Made by a program: the position numbers and the translations under genes. Shown here piece after piece: positions 1-8,697 of a stretch of 64,000 nt of DNA. The DNA is from a virus, in IMG/VR virus record IMGVR_UViG_3300047157_000197, positions 62,001-126,000 of that record. One strand, given 5' to 3'. How positions within the stretch are numbered: position 1 is the stretch's first letter; the number at the start of each line of letters is the position of its first letter. A model generated the notes under the pieces. The model saw only the letters and a list, made by a program, of their open reading frames with translations, did no database searches and was not told the origin of the DNA.

Positions 1-1
1 G

Positions 2-451
2 TTTGGTAAATTTTATCCAGACCAAGGAATTATAATTCTTAATCCATCTGCAGTTGAATCATCAATTGGTTCATCAATAGATAAAGATTCTAGTGATGGT
101 GGTGTATTAGGATATGGAATTTCTGCAGAAGCAAAAAATCATTTCTTATTATACAATGCAATTAAAGGTGGTGGAGATTTTGAAGCAAGAAGAACAGAAA
201 ACGTTTCTACTTCACATTACTTTATAAGAGCAACAAATAGAGAATTTAACTTTTCTAATAATCCATCATTTGTAACTGGTTCAGATAATTCATTTGTTGA
301 ATCATCTTTTGAAAAAGACCCAAAAACATTTATTACAACTATTGGATTATATAGTGATTCTAATGAAATGTTAGCAGTGGCTAAAACATCTCAACCAATT
401 GCTAAATCGTTTGATAAAGAAGTATTAATCAAAGTAAAACTTGATTTTTAA
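2..451 (+). CDS. C-terminal part of a virion structural protein (5' end outside window)
   Basis: The frame is open from base 2 and ends with TAA at 449-451, giving 149 residues without a start. The last ~75 residues (EFNFSNNPSFV, then TFITTIGLYSDSNEMLAV, ending in IKVKLDF) align by eye with the C-terminus of the next gene (EFNYSQNPSAVE, STIGLYDTDGDMIAVAK, FIVRFDV), so the two are tandem paralogues. This TIGLY...LAVAK ending is common in structural proteins of marine T4-like phages; I infer a baseplate or fibre-associated role. It is followed by a rho-independent terminator. Confidence is high that it is a real gene and moderate for a virion role. Confidence 0.8.
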   Translation, partial: FGKFYPDQGIIILNPSAVESSIGSSIDKDSSDGGVLGYGISAEAKNHFLLYNAIKGGGDFEARRTENVSTSHYFIRATNREFNFSNNPSFVTGSDNSFVESSFEKDPKTFITTIGLYSDSNEMLAVAKTSQPIAKSFDKEVLIKVKLDF

Positions 452-466
452 TAAATAACACAGAAC

Positions 467-520
467 GTTTGAGGTTGCAAACTTGAATGTTCACGAAAAA
501 ATTTAAAGAATGATATCATT
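467..520 (+). other. Intergenic hairpin and palindrome
   Basis: Between the two structural genes lies a short inverted repeat (GTTTG 467-471 with CAAAC 478-482) and a perfect 12-base palindrome AATGATATCATT at 509-520. Function is unknown; they could be RNA structure in the 3' UTR or a protein-binding site. Confidence 0.35.
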
Positions 521-526
521 TTTTAT

Positions 527-551
527 ACCCCACCACAAAGTGGGGTTTTTT
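527..551 (+). terminator. Rho-independent terminator
   Basis: A 7-bp stem ACCCCAC (527-533) / GTGGGGT (540-546) with a 6-base loop is followed directly by a run of T. It lies between the stop of the partial gene and the promoter-like box of the next gene, so it separates two transcription units. Confidence 0.9.
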
Positions 552-558
552 GTTTCCA

Positions 559-570
559 TATATTTATATA
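559..570 (+). promoter_or_regulatory. Recurrent promoter-like element TATATTTATATA
   Basis: This is the first of about 14 intergenic copies of TATATTTATATA or close variants, nearly all 16-40 bases before a start codon. Its left half fits the Bacteroidota -7 box TAnnTTTG; its reverse complement contains TATAAATA, the T4 late promoter sequence. Here it sits between a terminator and the GAGGAG ribosome site (571-576) of the next gene. Confidence 0.6.
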
Positions 571-586
571 GAGGAGTAACAATATT

Positions 587-1726
587 ATGTTAAAAACAAT
601 TCCAAAATCAAATATAAACCAAAGAACTTTTAAAGTTCACAAAAAGTTTGTACAAACTGAGGCTACTAACCCAATATATGTTGGGGAGTTAGCAAGTGAT
701 GGTGCGTTTGAATCTTCTTCTGCAGCCACTACAAATGGAATATCTAATCATTCTTTATATGCATCAATAAAACATAAGTATTATAGAAATGATGGTAATA
801 TTTTTAATACATTTGGTAAATACAATAATTTAGGTTTAATTTCATTTGAAAGACAACTTGAAAATAAAATAAGAGTTATCTCAATTCCACAATCTAAGAG
901 AGGTTTGGGAATCAAACCAGGTAGTATTGAATTATTAGATACTAATACGGATATAATATATAGAGATACTGCAGATGGTACGATTTCATCAGATACACCA
1001 CAATATACTATAACTGATTTAGATTTTGGTACGGGAGACATAACAATATTAGATTCCGATAACGAAACCTTTACAGGTACTATTACCTCATTGGATTTAG
1101 AATCGGGTATATCAACAATGACATTTGATGGAGATACTAATATAGTAGATATTGTTTTAATAGATTTAGAAAATGGTATTTTAAAAACAGCAGCACCTTT
1201 AGAGTTTGAGGGATTAGAAATTGATGAACCAAGATTCGGTAATATATTTTACTCAGATGGTTTAATCGTTTTAGGAGATTCTACAAACATTGTTTCATAC
1301 AATTTAGAATATCGTTCAACAGAAACTATAACAGAACAAGAAGTTTTAATTACGGCTAAAGCAGGTGAATTCAATTATTCACAAAACCCATCGGCGGTAG
1401 AAGTTCAAGTTAGTGGTTCTTATGATTTTGTAACAACTGCAATACCAAATGTTTCTCCTGCAAGAACAAGAAAAATAACAGAATACAATGATATTAAACG
1501 AAGAGAATTTTATTCTGGTTCGATTAATCACTCAATAAGTGGTAGTTGGAATGACTATCATGAATCATCATCGATTGATAAAATAGGTTCATATTTATCA
1601 ACATACATAAGTACAATAGGATTATATGATACAGATGGTGATATGATTGCAGTAGCAAAATTACCAAAACCAATAAAAAATCTACCTAATTATGATGTAA
1701 ACTTTATAGTTAGATTTGACGTATAA
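587..1726 (+). CDS. Virion structural protein, paralogue of the preceding gene
   Basis: A 379-residue protein with no signal peptide or membrane segment. The N-terminus (TIPKSNINQRTFKVHKKF) is followed by Ser/Thr-rich and beta-rich sequence, including an Asp/Thr-rich middle (about 125-215) with repeated SLDLESG/DFGTGDITILD-like phrases that suggest a beta-helix or beta-sandwich insertion. The C-terminus carries the TIGLYDTDGDMIAVAK motif shared with the upstream partial gene. The start is supported by a GAGGAG Shine-Dalgarno 10 bases upstream and the promoter-like box. A baseplate or fibre-connector role is inferred from family context, not shown. Confidence 0.75.
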   Translation: MLKTIPKSNINQRTFKVHKKFVQTEATNPIYVGELASDGAFESSSAATTNGISNHSLYASIKHKYYRNDGNIFNTFGKYNNLGLISFERQLENKIRVISIPQSKRGLGIKPGSIELLDTNTDIIYRDTADGTISSDTPQYTITDLDFGTGDITILDSDNETFTGTITSLDLESGISTMTFDGDTNIVDIVLIDLENGILKTAAPLEFEGLEIDEPRFGNIFYSDGLIVLGDSTNIVSYNLEYRSTETITEQEVLITAKAGEFNYSQNPSAVEVQVSGSYDFVTTAIPNVSPARTRKITEYNDIKRREFYSGSINHSISGSWNDYHESSSIDKIGSYLSTYISTIGLYDTDGDMIAVAKLPKPIKNLPNYDVNFIVRFDV

Positions 1727-1737
1727 TTAAAAAAAGT

Positions 1738-1749
1738 TATATTTATATA
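1738..1749 (+). promoter_or_regulatory. Promoter-like element TATATTTATATA
   Basis: An exact copy of the recurrent element, 17 bases before the ATG at 1767 and just upstream of AGGAG (1754-1758). Confidence 0.6.
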
Positions 1750-1766
1750 AAATAGGAGAAAACATT

Positions 1767-1982
1767 ATGGCATATCAAATTTTAAACATTGATAAAACAG
1801 TACAAGAGGATAATTTAGAATTATCAGAAGAGCAATTACAAGCATACCGCGATTCTGCAGAATTAAATTATTACATTTACGACAGTTATGAAGGAGAGAG
1901 TGACATCTTTTCCGTACTTTTAGAAGAAAAAGGTGAAGAAGGTTGTGCAGATATACGAATCATTAAATTAATAGAAGAATAA
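1767..1982 (+). CDS. Small acidic protein, unknown function
   Basis: A 71-residue, strongly acidic protein (ends IRIIKLIEE). The ATG has a good AGGAG Shine-Dalgarno at 1754-1758 and a promoter-like box. It lies 4 bases before the next gene, whose product has a similar size, acidity and end (...LISTIVEEDEE), so the two may be distant paralogues. I do not recognise a family. Small acidic phage proteins can be DNA mimics or chaperones, but nothing in the sequence decides this. Confidence 0.7.
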   Translation: MAYQILNIDKTVQEDNLELSEEQLQAYRDSAELNYYIYDSYEGESDIFSVLLEEKGEEGCADIRIIKLIEE

Positions 1983-1986
1983 AATT

Positions 1987-2193
1987 ATGGCAGCAATATA
2001 CAACATTAAAGACATAGACGGAAACATCATATCAGAGAATGTTTCAATAGAAGATATCAACGCTATTTTTGAAGGAGACCAAATAAATCTTTTTTGGGAT
2101 GACGAAGGTTTAGCTGAAAGATTAAAAGATTCAGAAGATGATACTTCAAACGTACAATTAATTTCAACAATTGTTGAAGAAGACGAAGAATAA
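1987..2193 (+). CDS. Small acidic protein, unknown function
   Basis: A 68-residue acidic protein (MAAIYNIKDIDGNIISEN...), separated by 4 bases from the preceding gene and 5 from the next, so probably one transcript. It has no membrane segment, cysteine pattern or recognisable motif. No clear Shine-Dalgarno; translation is likely coupled to the upstream gene. Confidence 0.65.
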   Translation: MAAIYNIKDIDGNIISENVSIEDINAIFEGDQINLFWDDEGLAERLKDSEDDTSNVQLISTIVEEDEE

Positions 2194-2198
2194 TCTAA

Positions 2199-2378
2199 AT
2201 GGCATCAATCGAAGATTTATACAAAGGTTCTGATTTTTCTAAACTACCAAACAAAAATGGAGATAAAACTCCTGTTGAATTGGATGGTGGTAAAGACCTA
2301 AGACAAGAATCAAAGTTAGAAAAAGCCAGAGGTGGTAAATTAAACCTTAAAAAATATTCAGATTCAATAGAACGATAA
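2199..2378 (+). CDS. 59-residue hydrophilic protein, unknown function
   Basis: ATG at 2199 opens a 59-codon frame (MASIEDLYKGSDFSKLPN...) ending with TAA at 2376-2378. It fits tightly between neighbours (5 bases after the previous stop, 10 before the next start), and the codon use matches them. The product is rich in Lys, Asp and Gly with no membrane segment. The phrase DGGKDLRQESKLEKARGG suggests a structured, conserved peptide; I suspect a small virion protein but cannot show it. Confidence 0.6.
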   Translation: MASIEDLYKGSDFSKLPNKNGDKTPVELDGGKDLRQESKLEKARGGKLNLKKYSDSIER

Positions 2379-2388
2379 ATTTCTAAAT

Positions 2389-2970
2389 TTGAGTTTATTA
2401 ATAAATCACCAATTAAAATGGGCATTCGTGCACATTCCAAAAACAGGTGGAACTTCAATTACAAGTATTTTATTAAAGGATGAAAACACCGAACAAATTT
2501 CGGTGCATGATTCCTTGCGATTGTTGGATTGTGATAATTCTTATTATATTTTTTCAATGGTAAGAAATCCGTTTACACGAATTTGTAGTGCGTTTGAAGA
2601 TGAATATAGAAAAGGAAACACTAAACATGATTTTGGTTATTACTTAAAAAATGTAGACCCAACCAATGTTTGGTTGTTACCACAAAGTTATTTTATCACT
2701 GCGGGAGAAACACAACATAAAAAAGTTTCATTTATAGGTAGATATGAGAACTATGTAAACGATTGCAACAAAATTTTTAACAAACTAAATTATATAAATA
2801 AACTTCCGCATCTTAACCGAAATCCCATATACGATAGACATTCAAATTTAAATCAAGAACAGTATTATAGTAAAATATATTACACAGAAGATTGGATGAA
2901 GGAATGGGTAATAGAAAGGTATCAAGATGATTTCAAAATATTTAACTATGACATGGACTTACCAAGGTAG
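2389..2970 (+). CDS. Sulfotransferase (PAPS-dependent, Sulfotransfer_2-like)
   Basis: A 193-residue protein with both PAPS-binding signatures: the 5'-phosphosulfate loop HIPKTGGTSI at residues 15-24 and the 3'-phosphate motif VRNPFTRICSAF at 58-69. These fit the carbohydrate-sulfotransferase superfamily, which moves sulfate from PAPS to a sugar or other hydroxyl or amine. It is short compared with typical members (250+ residues) but holds the whole cofactor site. The only plausible start is TTG at 2389, since no ATG exists in frame before the first motif. The substrate is unknown; the glycan island from 18.9 kb is the obvious candidate partner. Confidence 0.85.
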   Translation: MSLLINHQLKWAFVHIPKTGGTSITSILLKDENTEQISVHDSLRLLDCDNSYYIFSMVRNPFTRICSAFEDEYRKGNTKHDFGYYLKNVDPTNVWLLPQSYFITAGETQHKKVSFIGRYENYVNDCNKIFNKLNYINKLPHLNRNPIYDRHSNLNQEQYYSKIYYTEDWMKEWVIERYQDDFKIFNYDMDLPR

Positions 2971-3409
2971 AGTAATAAATGAACTACATGATATGCCAGA
3001 AGGTACACATGGGTTTATATACAAAATAACAAATGGATTAACTGGTGAATATTACATCGGTAAAAAACAAGTAACATCTACTCGTAAGAGAAAGTTTGGT
3101 AAAAAAGAGATTGCTAAATTAACTGATAAGAGAATGAAGCGATATGAAATGGTTACCAAAGAATCTAAATGGCAAGATTATCGTTCTTCAAATAAAACTG
3201 TTAGTGGTTGGTTTGATAAAGATGGAAGACCGAATCCAACTTCTAATGATAAACTTGAATTAAAAATACTTAAATTTTGTGGAAATAAGAAATCTTTAAC
3301 TTATTATGAGTTACAAGAACAGTTTTCACATAATGTATTGGGGGATGAACTATCTCTGAACGATAATCTTTTAGGTAAATTTTTTAGAAAAGATTTGGAT
3401 ATTACATAA
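2927..3409 (+). CDS. GIY-YIG family endonuclease
   Basis: A 160-residue protein with a GIY-YIG nuclease signature: GFIYKIT at residues 29-35 and YYIGKK at 42-47, then a basic stretch and ESKWQDYRSS, like the conserved W-x-x-Y-x-S-S of Seg-type phage nucleases. It overlaps the sulfotransferase gene by 44 bases. ATG 2927 has AAGG 7 bases upstream; ATG 2948 (residue 8, MTWTYQG) is an alternative with less overlap but no ribosome site. Such proteins act as homing or repair nucleases; no adjacent intron was seen. Confidence 0.75.
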   Translation: MISKYLTMTWTYQGRVINELHDMPEGTHGFIYKITNGLTGEYYIGKKQVTSTRKRKFGKKEIAKLTDKRMKRYEMVTKESKWQDYRSSNKTVSGWFDKDGRPNPTSNDKLELKILKFCGNKKSLTYYELQEQFSHNVLGDELSLNDNLLGKFFRKDLDIT

Positions 3410-3410
3410 A

Positions 3411-3427
3411 TTTTTCGTATATTTACA
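3411..3427 (+). promoter_or_regulatory. Promoter-like element, variant TTTTTCGTATATTTACA
   Basis: A variant of the recurrent box, 18 bases before the primase ATG. A near-identical 16-mer (TTTTCGTATATTTACA) occurs at 18843-18858 before the glycan island. The TTTTCG prefix and final ACA set these two apart from the other copies, perhaps marking early or middle genes. Confidence 0.55.
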
Positions 3428-3445
3428 ATGTTTTATAGGTAAATT

Positions 3446-4390
3446 ATGCTTTCACATCACGAGAAACAACAAGTTATAACAATATTAGATGAGGTATTAG
3501 GACCAGGTACATCTATGAAAAATGATGAACAGGCACACTTCTGTCCATTTTGTCATCATCATAAGAAAAAGTTACAAGTTAATATTAAAACACAATATTG
3601 GCATTGTTGGGTATGTGATGCAAAAGGTAGAAAGATACAGAGATTATTAAAAAGACTTCATGTAGATTCTCGTAAACAGAAAAAGTTATTTGAAATCTAT
3701 GGTGATGATTATATAGTTTACAATAAAGATACTGTTGATGAAAGAGTAGAGTTACGATTACCGAGTGAATTTAAATCACTTTTAAAAGTACCAACAGGTA
3801 AAGTAAAACCTGTTTATAGAAAGGCTCTCAAGTATGTTGAAGAAAGGGGTATTACTAAAGAAGATATTACGAGATATAATATCGGTTATTGTGATACTGG
3901 TATGTATTCCAATCGTATTATTATTCCTTCCTATGATTTGGATAATAGACTTAATTACTTCATTGCACGTTCTATACACGCTGAAGAAAAGTTTAAATAC
4001 AAGAATCCACCAGTTTCAAAAAATGTTATTATGTTTGAAAATCAAATAAATTGGAATGAACCAATAACCTTAGTAGAGGGTGCATTTGATGCAATTGCAG
4101 TAAAACGAAACGTAATACCAATATTAGGTAAATTTATTCCTAACAAATTAAATAATGCTATATTTAAAAATGAAGTAAAAAGTATCAATATCTTACTAGA
4201 TGAAGATGCTCAACAACAAGCGTTACGTTATACTATGCAATTTAGTAATCAAGGTATTTCTACAAAAAATATAATTCCAACAGATAAAGATGCATCTGAA
4301 ATGGGTTTCTCTAAAATTAATTCAAAATTAAAAAAAACAGAGGAAACTGATTTTGGTGACATCATATCACAAAAATTAAAAGGCATATGA
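3446..4390 (+). CDS. DnaG-type DNA primase (T4 gp61-like)
   Basis: A 314-residue protein that makes RNA primers for lagging-strand synthesis. The N-terminal zinc-binding domain has CPFC at 33-36 and CWVC at 54-57. The TOPRIM catalytic core follows, with EGAFDA at 211-216 (the invariant Glu), the acidic LLDEDA at 250-255 and KDASEMG at 281-287. The length is close to T4 gp61 (about 340). No helicase gene is seen nearby. It overlaps the next gene by 4 bases (ATGA), which suggests translational coupling. Confidence 0.92.
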   Translation: MLSHHEKQQVITILDEVLGPGTSMKNDEQAHFCPFCHHHKKKLQVNIKTQYWHCWVCDAKGRKIQRLLKRLHVDSRKQKKLFEIYGDDYIVYNKDTVDERVELRLPSEFKSLLKVPTGKVKPVYRKALKYVEERGITKEDITRYNIGYCDTGMYSNRIIIPSYDLDNRLNYFIARSIHAEEKFKYKNPPVSKNVIMFENQINWNEPITLVEGAFDAIAVKRNVIPILGKFIPNKLNNAIFKNEVKSINILLDEDAQQQALRYTMQFSNQGISTKNIIPTDKDASEMGFSKINSKLKKTEETDFGDIISQKLKGI

Positions 4391-5529
4391 TTCATGTAAT
4401 ACCACATCATATTGGAAAGGGTTCATACGCTGCTTGGTATGATATTATTGATTTTCAATCATCAACTCAAGAAGTTACTTTTCATAAGTTTGATACTAAA
4501 AATTTAATTGAAGATAAAAATATTATAGATGAACAACCACCTAATGATAATTATTTTAAATTATTACAATCTCATATAGAAGAAATAAAACCAAATATAA
4601 ACGATTGGATTGTATGTGATTTTCAGTATTTAAATTATGAAAACTTTCCAGATGCAGAGGTAACTGAGTTAGCAAAAAAATATCAAGTTAAGTTAGTGTT
4701 TATAGATGATGATAATTATCAGTCGTATAAAGATACTGAATATTTTACATATCATTCTAATAAATTTTATTTATTAGATGAAACTAAGGTTTTTAATTAT
4801 TACAGATATAGAATTTCTCATACTGAATTTTATAAAAATTTAGATAACATATTAACACCTTATGTAGAAAATATAAGAGAAAAAAAATTAAATATGTTTA
4901 TAGGAGTTGACAAACCAGAACGATTTGAGGTATTTAAACATACATATAATATTGGATTAGATAAAGATTCATATTTGGCATATAGTGGGTTTTCAAGTAC
5001 ATATTCTGATAATGATATATCGAGTGATTTGTTAAAATGGAAAAAACAACATATACCAAAAATATTAGATACACCATTTGAAGTAAGTTGTCATGGTGGA
5101 GTAAATCCAGATATACCACCATTACCATATTGTATGAATAGTTATGTTTCTTGTGTATTGGAAACACAACTCTTAATTGATATAGATGAAACAGAAATTC
5201 ATTTAAGTGAAAAAAGTTGGAATCCTTTTGCTTCTTTTAATATTCCTCTTTTATTATGTGCATATGGAACTCGAAAATATTTAAAAAGAAGAGGATTTTG
5301 GCTTGCAGATGATTTATTTGATGTAAGTGAAAAAACAACACAAAGAGGCATAATTGAACAATTTAAATCCAATTTAGATATTGTAAATAATATGTCTAAC
5401 TTAGAATTAAGAGAATACTATATGAAGCACATAACTCATTTAGATAGAAATTATAATAAATTAATGAATCAATCTTTTACATTTAATAAATTAAATTACA
5501 TTCAACCTAAATTTAAAAGTAATATTTAA
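4387..5529 (+). CDS. Putative glycosyltransferase-like protein, SEKxWxP family
   Basis: A 380-residue protein of unknown function. Its C-terminal region (LSEKSWNPFASFNIPLLLC, then LKRRGFWLADDLFDVS) matches the pattern SEK-x2-xP ... PF ... L..LGF-x-TF-x2-WDESYD found in three proteins at 27461, 31031 and 34725, so all four form one family. An E-K followed by a hydrophobic, proline-containing loop resembles the donor-binding part of GT-B enzymes such as GT10 fucosyltransferases; that is inference. This copy is the most divergent and lacks the exact WDESYD. It lies between primase and recombination genes, far from the sugar island. Confidence 0.6.
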   Translation: MIHVIPHHIGKGSYAAWYDIIDFQSSTQEVTFHKFDTKNLIEDKNIIDEQPPNDNYFKLLQSHIEEIKPNINDWIVCDFQYLNYENFPDAEVTELAKKYQVKLVFIDDDNYQSYKDTEYFTYHSNKFYLLDETKVFNYYRYRISHTEFYKNLDNILTPYVENIREKKLNMFIGVDKPERFEVFKHTYNIGLDKDSYLAYSGFSSTYSDNDISSDLLKWKKQHIPKILDTPFEVSCHGGVNPDIPPLPYCMNSYVSCVLETQLLIDIDETEIHLSEKSWNPFASFNIPLLLCAYGTRKYLKRRGFWLADDLFDVSEKTTQRGIIEQFKSNLDIVNNMSNLELREYYMKHITHLDRNYNKLMNQSFTFNKLNYIQPKFKSNI

Positions 5530-5538
5530 AATCATTTT

Positions 5539-8500
5539 ATGGTTATAAACAAAGTTTACCACCTTGCAGATTTACACATTAGAAATCTACAAAGACATAA
5601 AGAATACAAATTGGTATTCAAAAAATTCCTAAAAAAAGTTAAAGAAGATAAAATTGAGGATTCCCTCATTTATATTGCTGGTGATATTGCTCATGCTAAA
5701 ACTGAGATGTCACCCGAACTTGTACACGAAATAAGTTGGTTTCTCACCGAGTGTGCAAAGTTAAGAGAAACTGTGTTAATCACAGGTAACCACGATTGTA
5801 ATTTAAATAATTCCCACAGACTCGATGTTCTTACACCTATTATCGAAAATCTTGGAAATGATAGAATTCATTATCTTCGTGATACTGGTATTTACAATAT
5901 CCATAATCTTACTTTCTGTGTCTATTCTATATTGGATGATAAAGAAAATTGGCCTAAAGGAAATACCGTTGATGGAGAAAATACAATCTGTCTTTTTCAT
6001 GGACCAGTAAACAAAGCTCAAACAGATATTGGCTATACCGTTTCTTCAAATTCATTTCAAGTAAATATGTTTGATGGATTCGATATGGCCATGTTGGGTG
6101 ATATTCACAAACGACAAACGTTTGGAGATGGGTACGAACAAGTTGCTTATGCGGGTTCTATGATTCAACAAAATCATGGAGAGTTGTTAGAAAATCATGG
6201 TTATTTACTTTGGGATATACCAACACGAACTTTTACAGAACATCATATTCATAACGATTATGGATTCCTAACAGTTGATGTTGTTGATGGTAAAATACCT
6301 CAATGGGTTTATGATGAAGTTGGTGTAAAACTTCCAAAACACCCAAGATTAAGATTACGATTTACAAGGACTGAAGCTTCTGACATGAAAAGAAGAATAA
6401 CTGAACTAAAGAAGTTATTCAAAGTTGCTGAAGTTACTGTAACTAGAACTGATACAATTGGACAATTAAAAACAAATCAAAAGGTAAACAAAAACATTGT
6501 TGGTAACGTTAAAGATGAAACGTTTCAAAACCAATTAATCAGAGATTACTTAGAAAGACAATATCTTTTAGAAGATGAGGAATTAGATAAGATAGCAGAA
6601 ATAAATAAAGAACTTAACGGACATATTGATGATTCCGATTCAATGGGTAATATTTTATGGACACCAAAAGAATTTAAGTTTTCTAATATGTTTTCATATG
6701 GTGAAGATAATTTGATTAGATTCGATAAAGCACAAGGTGTTATGGGTATCTTTGCTCCAAACGCAAGTGGTAAATCATCTTTATTTGATGCATTATCTTT
6801 TTGTATATACGATAAAACTTCTCGTACCAATTCTTCAAAAAACATATTAAACAATAGAAAAGAAAACTTTTATTGTAAGTTTCATTTTGAAATAGATGGG
6901 GTTTCATATTTCATCGAGAGAACTGCTAAATGGACAAGAAAGAAATCTAACCTCAAAGTAGATGTAAACTTCTGGAAAGAGGATGCTGGCGTGATACAAT
7001 CACTTAATGGTGAACAACGTAGAGAAACTAATAAAAACGTTGAAAAATACTTAGGTAAATTTGAAGATTTTGTTTTAACTACTCTTTCTTTACAAGGAAA
7101 CAATGCACTCTTTATAGATAAATCACAATCTGAACGAAAGGAAATCTTATCTCAATTTATTGGAGTAGATATCTTTGATAAATTATATCAGAAGGCAGCA
7201 GATGAAAATAGAGATAATGCAACACTCATCAGAAAATTCAAGTCCGATGATTTTACTCAAAAACTAGCGGACATCGACGTTGATTTAAAAGAAAATAAAA
7301 ACCTCTACAAATTAACGGATTTAAATCAAAAAACATTAAAAGATGAAGAAGAAGTTTTTAATAAAAAGATTATATCCCTAAATGAAAAGATTGTAAAGTT
7401 AAATGCAGATAGTGGAGTATCTATCGAAGAACTTGAAAAACGATTAAAATTACTCGAAACGAAACGAGATACAATTCAATCGGATAAAAAATCTACACAA
7501 GATAGAATTACCCATAGAGAAGAATTACAAATCACTTTAGATGAAATCGTTGATAAATTTGATGAAGAAGAATTAGAAGATGGTATTGGTAAATTAAAAG
7601 ATTCGAAGGATAAACTAAGAGATATTGAATCTACAATTGATAAAATCAATATCAAAAAAGAATCTTTATATGAAAGAAAAGACCACTTAGATAAACACAA
7701 ATATAATGAAGAGTGTGATATTTGTATGGAAAATTCAGAAACGATTCTACAACAAAAAGAAAAGGTAGAAGCTGATATATCTCAATATCAAGAATTATTT
7801 TCAGATAATGATAAGACAAGATTACAATTGATGTTGGTGATTGATTCTTTAAAAGGATATGAAGATGAATGGAAAAATTACTTAGATGCAAAAGATAAAG
7901 AAGATAAGATTGATAGAGAGATATCACAACTTATTAACAAGTTATCAACAATTGAAACTGAGGAATTACGAAATAAACAACAAATTGCCCAACAAGACCA
8001 ACTTATAAAGGAATATTATAAGAATGAAAAACAAATTATAAAGAATAAAGAGATACGAACCGAAATACAATCGGTTAGAGAAAACTTGAATGTTACTAAA
8101 GATGATTTAAGAAAAGTAAATACTGATGTTCTTAAATTAAACGGTAAAGTATCAGCATTACAGAACCAAAAGGAAACTATTGAAGATAGAATTCACGAAG
8201 TAAAAGGGTTAGAAGAACAATCTAAATTATTTGATTTCTATCTAAACGCATTATCTAAAGATGGTGTATCATATGAGTTGATTGAAAAATCTCTACCAAT
8301 GATTGAAGGTGAGGTAAACAATATCCTTGCACAAATCGTTGAATTTGGAATGCAGTTAGAAATGGAAGGTAAAAACATTAACGCTTATTTAGTGTATGGA
8401 GACCAGAGATGGAGTTTAGAAATGTGTAGTGGAATGGAAAGATTCATTAGTGGATTGGCAATTCGAGTTGCACTTATAAATGTATGTAACCTACCAAGAC

Positions 8501-8697
8501 CCAATTTCCTTGTGATAGATGAAGGATTTGGTACTTTAGATAGTGAGAACTTACAATCCCTTTTTATGTTGTTCACATACCTTAAAACTCAATTTGATTT
8601 CGTAATGGTGATATCACACATTGACTCGATGAGAGATGTTTCAGATGGATTGATTGAGATTAAAAAAGAAAATGGATTCTCAAATGTTAAGTTTTAG
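5539..8697 (+). CDS. Single-chain Mre11-Rad50 (T4 gp47-gp46 / SbcD-SbcC) recombination nuclease
   Basis: A 1052-residue fusion of two proteins that are separate in T4. Residues 1-~330 are the Mre11-type phosphoesterase: DLH 11-13, GDI 48-50, GNHD 83-86, FHG 153-155 and GDIH 187-190. Residues ~375-1052 are the Rad50/SMC-type ATPase: Walker A GIFAPNASGKSS about 403-414, a long Lys/Glu-rich coiled coil with a zinc hook CDIC at 726-729 at its middle, signature CSGMERFISG from residue 963, and Walker B VIDEGFG from 992. It would resect double-strand ends for recombination-dependent replication. T4 gp47 plus gp46 total about 900 residues, so both halves are complete. There is no stop or frame change at the junction and no Shine-Dalgarno at the start. 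Confidence 0.93.
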   Translation: MVINKVYHLADLHIRNLQRHKEYKLVFKKFLKKVKEDKIEDSLIYIAGDIAHAKTEMSPELVHEISWFLTECAKLRETVLITGNHDCNLNNSHRLDVLTPIIENLGNDRIHYLRDTGIYNIHNLTFCVYSILDDKENWPKGNTVDGENTICLFHGPVNKAQTDIGYTVSSNSFQVNMFDGFDMAMLGDIHKRQTFGDGYEQVAYAGSMIQQNHGELLENHGYLLWDIPTRTFTEHHIHNDYGFLTVDVVDGKIPQWVYDEVGVKLPKHPRLRLRFTRTEASDMKRRITELKKLFKVAEVTVTRTDTIGQLKTNQKVNKNIVGNVKDETFQNQLIRDYLERQYLLEDEELDKIAEINKELNGHIDDSDSMGNILWTPKEFKFSNMFSYGEDNLIRFDKAQGVMGIFAPNASGKSSLFDALSFCIYDKTSRTNSSKNILNNRKENFYCKFHFEIDGVSYFIERTAKWTRKKSNLKVDVNFWKEDAGVIQSLNGEQRRETNKNVEKYLGKFEDFVLTTLSLQGNNALFIDKSQSERKEILSQFIGVDIFDKLYQKAADENRDNATLIRKFKSDDFTQKLADIDVDLKENKNLYKLTDLNQKTLKDEEEVFNKKIISLNEKIVKLNADSGVSIEELEKRLKLLETKRDTIQSDKKSTQDRITHREELQITLDEIVDKFDEEELEDGIGKLKDSKDKLRDIESTIDKINIKKESLYERKDHLDKHKYNEECDICMENSETILQQKEKVEADISQYQELFSDNDKTRLQLMLVIDSLKGYEDEWKNYLDAKDKEDKIDREISQLINKLSTIETEELRNKQQIAQQDQLIKEYYKNEKQIIKNKEIRTEIQSVRENLNVTKDDLRKVNTDVLKLNGKVSALQNQKETIEDRIHEVKGLEEQSKLFDFYLNALSKDGVSYELIEKSLPMIEGEVNNILAQIVEFGMQLEMEGKNINAYLVYGDQRWSLEMCSGMERFISGLAIRVALINVCNLPRPNFLVIDEGFGTLDSENLQSLFMLFTYLKTQFDFVMVISHIDSMRDVSDGLIEIKKENGFSNVKF

